From Coleophoma eucalyptorum (lineage: Eukaryota > Ascomycota > Leotiomycetes > Helotiales > Dermateaceae), in the NCBI GenBank assembly GCA_026120035.1, contig JALRME010000009.1, positions 248,001-312,000 of the forward strand: a stretch of DNA of 64,000 bases, given 5' to 3'. The notes under the pieces are model-generated. The model saw nothing but the letters and a program-made list of their open reading frames with translations. It made no database searches and was not told the DNA's origin. Numbering within the stretch: the stretch's first letter is position 1; every line of letters begins with the position of its first letter. Positions 57,095-64,000 of this stretch are shown here, piece by piece. Position numbers and translations under genes: made by a program.

Positions 57095-57783
57095 ATGTTC
57101 GCACAAAGAGCTGCCCAACAATCGCTGCGCCGCCGTATGTTCTCCTAGGTTTCCTTGCCTTCCTGCATTCTCTAGGTCCAGCGTCACAAGCATCCGGCTA
57201 ACATTTCTCAGTTGCGGCCAGCAACCCACAAGCATCCCAGCTTGTCTTTAAGCAATTCGCTGCCCCAGCTGTGATGGGTGCCTCAATCCAGACTCGGTAC
57301 ATTCGATGCCCAGCTTCTCCTATATCTAGCTAATTTCCACCCAGTCCGGTTGCAACCCAGAAGATGACCCCCAGCGATAGCTACGAAATCCTCGTTGCCC
57401 AGCGCAAGCTACGACCGGTTGCCCCTCATCTCATGATTTACCGCCCACAAGTTACCTGGTATCTCTCAGCTCTTAACAGAATCACTGGCTCTGTTCTCTC
57501 CGGCGGCTTGTACATTTTCGGCTCTGCCTATCTTATTAGCCCTCTGTTGGGATGGCACCTTGATAGTGCTTCCATGGCTGCCGCATTTGCTTCGTGGGGC
57601 ATTGTCGCCAAGGTCTTGACCAAATTCACCATCGCTATGCCTTTCACTTTCCACTGCATTAACGGCTTAAGACATTTGACCTGGGATACTGGAAAGACCT
57701 TTGCAAACAAAACTGTCATCCAGACCGGATGGGCGGCTGTTGGCCTTAGTGTTGCAAGTGCTTTGTACTTGGCAATGATTTAG
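57095..57783 (+). CDS. SDH3: Succinate dehydrogenase cytochrome b subunit (SdhC)
   Basis: Membrane anchor of mitochondrial complex II that binds ubiquinone and haem b. Exons 57095-57134, 57212-57296 and 57345-57783 give 187 residues. A mitochondrial presequence (MFAQRAAQQSLRR) is followed by the mature region. APHLMIYRPQVTWYLSALNRITG contains the quinone-site segment with Ser83 and Arg87; Asn86 occupies the place of His in many other eukaryotes. Three membrane helices follow, with the haem-ligand His in FHCINGLRHLTWD. Positions equivalent to Ala84 and Asn86 are known to vary in fungi selected with carboxamide fungicides; here the unselected-type Ala and Asn are present. The third exon carries most of the protein. 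Confidence 0.95.
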
Positions 57784-58512
57784 ATGGGTACAGGCTCAAT
57801 TAGACTGGGGATTATAATTGAGGGAGGGCGTCTTAAGGGAACCTTTGTCCAGGCCCAAGAGCTCCTGGATCAAATAACAGGATTGTGTGTGGAGCACAAG
57901 AAACAATTGTATGGTTTAGGCGGTTCAAATAAAACAACAATTTCAAATTCACCGGAGTTCTCAGTTTCATATTTGAATCACTTTAAAGTGGTGATTTATT
58001 TGAAATGAAACGCTATTGAAATCCGGCTTATAATTCTAAGTCATTCAGCCTAGACTTGGTCGCAAAGCATCCTAGCAGAACGGTCTGGCTGAGTTGAGGC
58101 TCACAGAAATTTCTGAGGCCATGCCTTAATCTGTGTACTTGAACAGTATTCTCGTGTTTAAAGCATGTTCAGAGCAGAATACGGTTGCAAACTTGCCTGT
58201 GCACCAGTGGATGTCACAACTTATGGCAGCTTGATTGATACTTGTAGCATCGATACCACATCTCACGCGAACCCTGTTATCAAGCCGACAGTGTTATCAT
58301 CACCAAAACATCTTAAGTGTTCAGAACGATAGGCCTGCATTCCCAAAGCAGTACGTAGGTTTGGTGACTTAGCCGAAGTATGACAACAACGGTTGCATCA
58401 ATTGCGATGTCCACTAATAGTACACTAGGTAATGATTAGTGTCTATAACAACAGCCGAATTCCTAATAGGCAAACCATCTCTACATGATCCTTAGCGCTT
58501 CTTGCCATATCC
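57784..58512. other. Intergenic region between convergent genes
   Basis: About 730 bp with no recognisable gene; the 3' end of SDH3 and that of the cupin protein meet here. Confidence 0.45.
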
Positions 58513-59954
58513 TCAACTGTAGTTGACAGTTGTGATATGAAGCACAGCATGGCCCTCATCCACGTTTCTCGCCATGCACTTTTCTCCAGCCTTGATCCTC
58601 CACATACCATTCTCCTTAATAGCGAATTTCTGATTTTCCAATGTGACATGGACTTTTCCTTGCGCAACAGAACAAATTTTCAAGCAACTGATGCTTGTCT
58701 CGAACACTTGGGAAGTATTGGTTGGGATGCTGTGGACTTGGAAGTTGAGCCCATTGATCTTGACGCCCTTTGGTCGACCAAGGAGGTAATTGGAGGAGAA
58801 AGCCAGAGCTTGACAAGAATACTATTGTTAGCTGATTTAAAATTTCAAGGCCGGTGAGACTTACTTTCGACTATTTCTTCGTCGTCGCTGATGTTCGGAT
58901 CCATTTTGATATTCCCTCTGAATCGTCCCTTTGCTTCCCATTTGGCATTACTGTCCTTCTTTTCTTCATTACTCTCCTTGCTACGAACAGACCACGTGCC
59001 ACTACCATCGTTCCTATTTTTCTTTTTTCCGGAAGTCGAAGAACCAGGAGTGATTGGAGTGCCAAGCTTTCTCCTCCTAGCCAAAGGTTCGTCGTCATCC
59101 CAGAAAGAGTCAGCGCTAAGGGCTGCCCCCTCATCAATTAAGTCTTTTGCTACCGTAATGACAACAGCTTTCAGAACATGGCCATCTCCAACCATATCTT
59201 GACTGGCATTTGGGGTTTTATTAGGCTTTGGCTCCATGTTCATAGACAAAGGTTCCTCGGTGTCATCTGAATCCAAGTTGTCTTGGCTAACAGACTTTCT
59301 CTTCTTGACACTTTCGGTCATTGAATCGTGGTACTTTCCAAGTGGTGACGTCTCCATCATGCTTTTGATATCTTTGCTTTGCGTTGCAACGTTGTCAACC
59401 TGCATCTTTGAAACTGCTAAAACTCTATTTGACTTGCTCTTGTCATTCAAAGGAGCCTCAGCCATTGCGCCTTTACTCTGGAGCCCTCCTGTTTCGTTGT
59501 TCTGAGTTTTCTCAAGTCGCTGGTTGTTCCGGGCCTTTCGCTTCCGTCCTTTTCTCTGATTTTTTCGTACCCGTAGCTCGCCCTGCTGGCTCGATTTGTT
59601 GCTGCTCTTGCCATCAGCCTCCTCTAGCACCTTTGAAGGACCTGTTTCTTTGTCATCTGGCTTTTGAGCGGCGTCAAGGTCACTGGCAAAGCCTTGAAAG
59701 TTATCTGTAAAGGTCTCGGCTTTGATATTCTTCAGGTCTTCGTCTTGAAAGTAAATGTGCTGTCGTTTTGTGGTCTCAATCTTCCTCTTCAGGCTCTCCG
59801 TGAGTCTTTCGTACTCCTCATCTTTCTTACTAATTGCACCTATCATTGCTCCTCGGCGATGTTTGCTCTTCTTGTATGCTTGCCGGCTTTCGAGACGAGC
59901 TTCGGAGTGTCCTTGAATAGACTCATTGAGTGGCTGTTGAGGTTTCTTCGGCAT
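58513..59954 (-). CDS. Basic disordered protein with C-terminal Mif2/CENP-C-like cupin domain
   Basis: Not recognised as a named gene. Exons 59954-58865 and 58808-58513 give 461 residues. About 360 residues are charged and disordered: a coiled region (DEEYERLTESLKRKIETTKRQ), basic stretches (RKNQRKGRKRKARNNQR) and acid clusters. The last 98 residues form a beta-rich domain: NGLNFQVHSIP, then ISCLKICSVAQGKVHVTLE and GMWRIKAGEKCMARNV with AVLHITTV. That matches the pattern G-[RK]-V-x-V, then F-x-I-x3-GMW-x2-x-G in the C-terminal cupin dimerisation domain of Mif2/CENP-C. The diagnostic CENP-C motif that binds nucleosomes was not found. The acceptor at 58809 was chosen since it alone keeps this frame. 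A kinetochore role is only inferred. Confidence 0.65.
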
Positions 59955-61669
59955 TGTAGCTGTTTGGTTGTTTGATAAAGGCTTTTATTGTAAAGTAGTC
60001 AGGAATATGAGAGGGGTGCCTAATGTTATTGTGAGCGTGTGAGCCTGGAGGCCAAGGTGAATATTGACAAGAACGCGCTTCGCTTGTAAGCGACGCGCTC
60101 ACTTTCTTTTTGTCCACAAACACCAAGGAAGCTAGCGCTATGTTAAAACAATTACTCTTCTATCAGAGGGATCTTTCTTTATATTTCAGAATAAAGAAAC
60201 TCACTTCAATTAGCAAGGCCCCGTGGTCTAACACGGTAGAGGTCTAATAACAAGTTAATTGCCCCTTCAAAACCCTCTTCCTAGACGGTTTCTAAGATAT
60301 CATATACTCACACCTAAGTGATATATGATATCCGAGTTTTACTTTTTCTGCCTTCTCATCTTGGAGGAGGTGAGGCTATAATTGAAGTCCGCGTGCTCTT
60401 TTTTTGAGTCCATTTTTTTCTTTTCGTCCTCAATATCAATTTTGCACTAATTAGCTTCACAGTTCCTTTGGTTACCACTTTCTCTGTACTATCACCTTGA
60501 TTACAGACCATTAAAGAAGCTCAGGTCTCTTATCCTTCATTCGTATGACCTATTTGGATAGCTCTTATCACGCCCACTTGACAACTGAATTTGTGTAAGG
60601 AAAAGCACCCTCGGGTATGGGGTATTCGATATGTAACCTATATCAATAGAATATTTGTACCTCCTCTGAGATATAGATTACAATAGATGAGTTCTACCAC
60701 AATGCTGAAGATGGGGGGAAGCAACATTGAAAATATATACTCTGCATATTTCAACATTAAGGAACAGGGGGAGTGTTGGCGGACCAGAACAGAAGGTCGG
60801 CTAATCAACTGCTTATTACTGTACTTGAAGAGCCTCGTTAGAAAGCTGAAAACCCCAGCACCCAAAGTATCTTATCAGATTCTTCGTCAATGATTTAAGG
60901 TTACATCTTTTGGTTAACTACCACTTTATTTTAGCACCTGCATCATATTGACAGTTGTAAATCGCCTAAGTGCCTTGGAAGTCATCATCTTCAAACCCTC
61001 CAACACTGCATTAGATAATCTAGGTCAATGGGAAGGTACATTCATCTTTATAAAGGGGTACCGGGGGGTGGGGGTGAGTATAAGCAAGAGGCCATCATGC
61101 GTTCTAAGTTGTAGTGTTATCATTTATGTCAGTTAAAATTATCTTAACAATTGCGATGTTCTCAGCCAAAATTCAGATCTTCTAAATAGCCCGGAAAGAT
61201 AGAGAAGTTTAAGACAAGAGAAGGGTGACACATTTGTGAGAAGCCAGGGATCTTGGTCCTTTATCGTATGATTCTGAATTACATATTTCTGAACACAAAT
61301 CAGGTATATGGATGAATTGAGGGAATCGCTACCTTTTGATCTGGTTGAGCCAACCACCAAAAGTTTGCGCTTGTGTGAGGTTCTGAACTGTTGGCAAGGT
61401 AGGAAGGACTATAGAATGACGGTATTATACCAGTTCATATAGAAGCAATTCTGAAGTAAAGTTCGTCATGTACTTGGACGACAGTGTAAAGTGGTAGCAG
61501 GCTTGAGATTGAGTTCGTTCGCTGGAGCGAAAGATCGATATCCGCATGCAAAGTAGTAATGAACATCCATAGGAGTTTTTGTAGCTTCAAATCTCGTTAC
61601 ATTTTGTACAAAGCCCGGCTTCCAAACCTGTGCATAAATATTGTATGCCCTGTTATACACTCATCCACC
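59955..61669. other. AT-rich gene-poor region
   Basis: No gene recognised over 1.7 kb. It contains a near-perfect inverted repeat at 60296-60332 just downstream of a tRNA-like stretch (60210-60290), both described separately. Frames up to 75 codons have no resemblance to known proteins. Confidence 0.45.
60296..60332. repeat. Inverted repeat, about 15-base arms
   Basis: The arm starting GATATCATATA is matched by its reverse complement ending TATATGATATC, with one unpaired base in one arm and a short loop of about six bases (CACCTAAG region). It could form a cruciform or an RNA hairpin; no link to a gene is seen. Confidence 0.75.
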
Positions 61670-62504
61670 TCACTTGAACTTCCTGCTCAAGCCCTTCTTC
61701 TCAGCATTAGACTTCTTCCTAATGGTCGACTTTCTCCACGCGGTCCAACGATCCCTGGGCTTGAATTGCCTGACCTTAATATTCGCCCGCTCAGCAGCAC
61801 GACCAATCTGCCAATTTGCCTCTCTGTACATATAACCTGGTCTGAGAGTCAACTCTCTGCCCTCCTCTCCCTTCCTCTCCTTGCGCTTCTTGGCCACGCC
61901 CTTTAACAACCCCTCTTCGTTGGCAACCACATCGATCCGTGTTTGTTCCACAACCGGCGCCACTTCCATCTTCGTGGCTACCATACCTAGTCTGCGTCGT
62001 CGCTGGCTATTGCGTGGAAGAGGTAGGACCTGGTCCCGTTCGAAAGTAACACCGATATATTGTCTCTTAGGGTGCTTTTCTGGGTCCTTGTAATATTTCA
62101 CATATCCGCACTCGGTAGCATAGATCGTGTGATCTCTTCCCATCGCACAGTTCTCTCCGGGGAACCAGTGCGTGCCTCGTTGACGAAAGATGATGTTTCC
62201 GGGGATGACATATTGTTCTATTATTCAACTTGTGAGCACCTTCCACCACAACAGCCCACCAAAGTAGCAAGGACGGAAACCAACCTCCAGATTTCTTCGC
62301 GCCTAATCGCTTTCCTGGCCCATCCTTTGCCTTATTGACGGCACCCTGTTGGTTATGCGAAGCATGTCTGACGAAGGTGAGGGATGGTTTGATGGCGAGT
62401 TGGGCAAACGCCTCATTGAGACATGGCTGAGATCCTAAGGTTGCCGATCGCCCAATTGCTGCAATAGCTGCCCGCAAAGGCGGCTGTAATCGAGGAAGCA
62501 GCAT
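61670..62504 (-). CDS. MRP7: Mitochondrial large-subunit ribosomal protein bL27m (Mrp7)
   Basis: Component of the mitochondrial 54S subunit near the peptidyl transferase centre. Exons 62504-62285 and 62217-61670 give 255 residues. A presequence ([20 protein letters not shown]) is followed by the L27 domain: [30 protein letters not shown] joined across the intron to [32 protein letters not shown], as in bacterial L27. About 130 extra residues with basic and glutamate-rich stretches form the fungal C-terminal extension. It is divergent from LCL2, with 210 bp between starts. Confidence 0.94.
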
Positions 62505-62714
62505 TTCTATGGTCTGTTGAGCTTCAAAGGCAGTGATGGAGCTCTTAATTGTCGTTGTCGCGAATATAATTTCTGCTTAGTCATCCATCATTTTTCTAAC
62601 GTCGAGTCGCGTTGCCTTATCCCGGCAAGAGCCAACTTGTTCAGATGAAGTCCAAGGACGACCGAATTCTCAAACTCTACTTTCATTCAACTAACCATTT
62701 TTTTCTTGCGCACT
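62505..62714. promoter_or_regulatory. Bidirectional promoter bL27m / LCL2
   Basis: 210 bp between two divergent start codons serve both genes. No element was recognised. Confidence 0.5.
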
Positions 62715-63198
62715 ATGACGAGATTATTTTCTTTCGTTATGGCTGTGGCTTTGCTCATGATTAGTGGAGTCCAAGCACAATTCCAGTTCTTCGAGCAGAT
62801 GTTCAATGGTATGCCCCCTCCTACGCTCTTCGTGGTATATCTTGCAAGCAACTAATAGCTATGTAGGCCAACAACAACATCACCATCAAGCCCCACAGAA
62901 TGTTCCCAGCGACTCCAACTGGTATCAATCACAATATGAGAATGGTATACTCTTTTCCATCTTACTCCCTTTGCAAACGAGCCAGATGCTAACGTACTCA
63001 ATAGCCCACTGTGACAAGTATCTCTGCCCAGACACTCTAGCTTGCGTACACTTCCCACACCACTGCCCTTGCCCACACCCGGCATTCGAAGAGAAGTTTG
63101 AGCTTGGAGAGAGCAAGGCTATTTGCATCTCGAAGGGAGGGTTCAAGGCTGGGGAGGCGGCAAGGAAGGTCGAGCTGGCTAGAAAGGGATTGATTTAG
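62715..63198 (+). CDS. LCL2: Long chronological lifespan protein 2 (Lcl2), small secreted protein
   Basis: Small endoplasmic-reticulum or secreted protein, in yeast linked to lifespan and ERAD. Exons 62715-62808, 62867-62944 and 63005-63198 give 121 residues. The signal peptide is [21 protein letters not shown]. The mature part starts QFQFFEQMF and contains a Gln/His run (GQQQHHHQ), [13 protein letters not shown], and the Cys-rich core [24 protein letters not shown], ending [19 protein letters not shown]. All are typical Lcl2 blocks. Three short exons are each bounded by phase-1 introns. Confidence 0.93.
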
Positions 63199-63450
63199 AT
63201 GTGAAGAAGACAGGACGAAAATTTATAAGCTTGATACAAAGAGAGAATTAAAGATCTTAAAGAGCATCAATATATCCCTGGGTTTAAAGCACTGGCCCAA
63301 CTAAAATACTCCTTTCAGTGGAGAGACTTCTGAATAGAGGGCCGAATTTTTATAAAATGCGCCAAGTAGACCAACATGACTTTCTCATTTCTCGTTCATT
63401 CATTCAGCTAGCCTGATGCATTGAATCTAGTAAATCTTGAACTCAAATAA

Positions 63451-64000
63451 TCACTTTGTCTTTCCCGTAGGAATGTTAAACAGAATCAGTGGCTCGCCGT
63501 CCTTTGCTGCCTTATCGACTCTGAAATATCCCTTTCTCTCCAGCTGGATGATATCGTCCTCCTTCAGATCCTTAGCGTTGCCGTCAACCAGGGCATCTGA
63601 TGTGAACTCAGTCGTTTCGTTGAGGAAATCTTCCAAATTGTCATCTTCCTCAAGCTTGTCCTTGCTGATCATGTAGTCGAAATCATAGAGCTTGGCCTTC
63701 ACAAGTTCTTGGCCCTCAGTGGACAGCCAAGTAACCTTTTTCTCGGTCTTCTTGAAGTCACCAGCAAGGTGCAGCTCAAGCTCAATAGAAGTGATTGGGT
63801 TAGAACCATTAATCTTGCGTACAATGGCGTTACCCCAGTTCATGAGGGTAATCTCCTCATCTTGCTTGAACAACTTAACATCCTCCTGATCAAGCAGGAG
63901 GTGCTTGCTGAACGCAACTTTTTTCGTACCGATGGCTGGGTTCTTGTTATGCTTTGGCTTATCTTCAGTATATGGAGCTTCTGGGCCAGCGATGGTGATC
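63451..64000 (-). CDS. GUS1: Cytosolic glutamyl-tRNA synthetase, C-terminal part (runs off the window)
   Basis: Charges tRNA-Glu with glutamate. Only the last 183 or so residues lie inside the window; the N-terminus and catalytic domain are beyond base 64000. The visible sequence matches the beta-barrel anticodon-binding domain of the eukaryotic enzyme: DKPKHNKNPAIGTKKV, LLLDQEDVKLFKQDEEITLMNWGN, KKTEKKVTWLS and DIIQLERKGYFRVD, ending in NIPTGKTK. No intron is seen in this part. Confidence 0.93.
   Translation of the reverse strand, partial: ITIAGPEAPYTEDKPKHNKNPAIGTKKVAFSKHLLLDQEDVKLFKQDEEITLMNWGNAIVRKINGSNPITSIELELHLAGDFKKTEKKVTWLSTEGQELVKAKLYDFDYMISKDKLEEDDNLEDFLNETTEFTSDALVDGNAKDLKEDDIIQLERKGYFRVDKAAKDGEPLILFNIPTGKTK

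Noticed and set aside
60215..60290. A tRNA gene
   Set aside because: The A-box is imperfect, no GGTTCGANNCC B-box exists, and the ends do not pair as an acceptor stem.

Overview
The window is nuclear DNA of a filamentous ascomycete (Pezizomycotina). The genes carry one to five short introns, mostly 45-80 nt with GT-AG ends. Coding is on both strands with spacers of a few hundred bases. The gene set is typical of moulds: pisatin-demethylase-type P450, SAT4/rhodopsin-like membrane protein, NmrA-like reductase, Lcl2, fungal GH16 and GH1 enzymes. A Leotiomycete-like species is my guess only; no marker in the window settles it. Exon models were built by hand from splice sites and reading-frame continuity. 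I recognise 26 protein genes and no convincing RNA gene.

Layout. 0-2 kb: nothing recognisable. 2-5.2 kb: a head-to-head ubiquitin-proteasome pair (Rpt2 and a Ubc1/UBE2K-type E2). 5.8-16.1 kb: an accessory block with a P450, a SAT4-type seven-helix membrane protein, a second (pisatin-demethylase-like) P450 and a large membrane glycosyltransferase of family 2. 16-20 kb: a 4-kb gene desert. 20.1-21.6 kb: a membrane-anchored GH16 enzyme. 22.9-28.3 kb: compact housekeeping block TAF11 / GTP cyclohydrolase I / thymidylate kinase / TAF6, arranged as two divergent pairs. 28.3-31 kb: gene-poor. 31-38.8 kb: Rtt109, mitochondrial ribosomal protein mL57, a large acidic protein with FGW/DPYG repeats, and Cfd1. 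38.8-41.9 kb: S-adenosylmethionine decarboxylase with a very long leader and a possible 15-codon upstream ORF. 43.5-44.8 kb: a disordered protein with a KEN box, a D-box-like motif and many CDK-type sites. 45.6-46.5 kb: NmrA-like reductase. 48.7-52.6 kb: LCCL-domain membrane protein and the queuine tRNA-ribosyltransferase accessory subunit. 53.4-55.7 kb: secreted GH1 beta-glucosidase. 57.1-57.8 kb: Sdh3. 58.5-60 kb: a basic protein ending in a Mif2/CENP-C-like cupin. 61.7-63.2 kb: mitochondrial bL27 and Lcl2. 63.5 kb to the edge: C-terminal part of cytosolic glutamyl-tRNA synthetase.

Most genes are ordinary housekeeping functions with no shared pathway. Possible functional groupings are the Rpt2/E2 divergent pair, two TFIID subunits 3 kb apart, and the P450 - SAT4 - P450 - GT2 block, which could be a small metabolic or surface-related cluster but has no backbone synthase. 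The least explained proteins are the KEN-box protein, the cupin protein without a CENP-C motif, and the FGW-repeat protein. I found no CRISPR, intact transposon or clear new multi-gene system.
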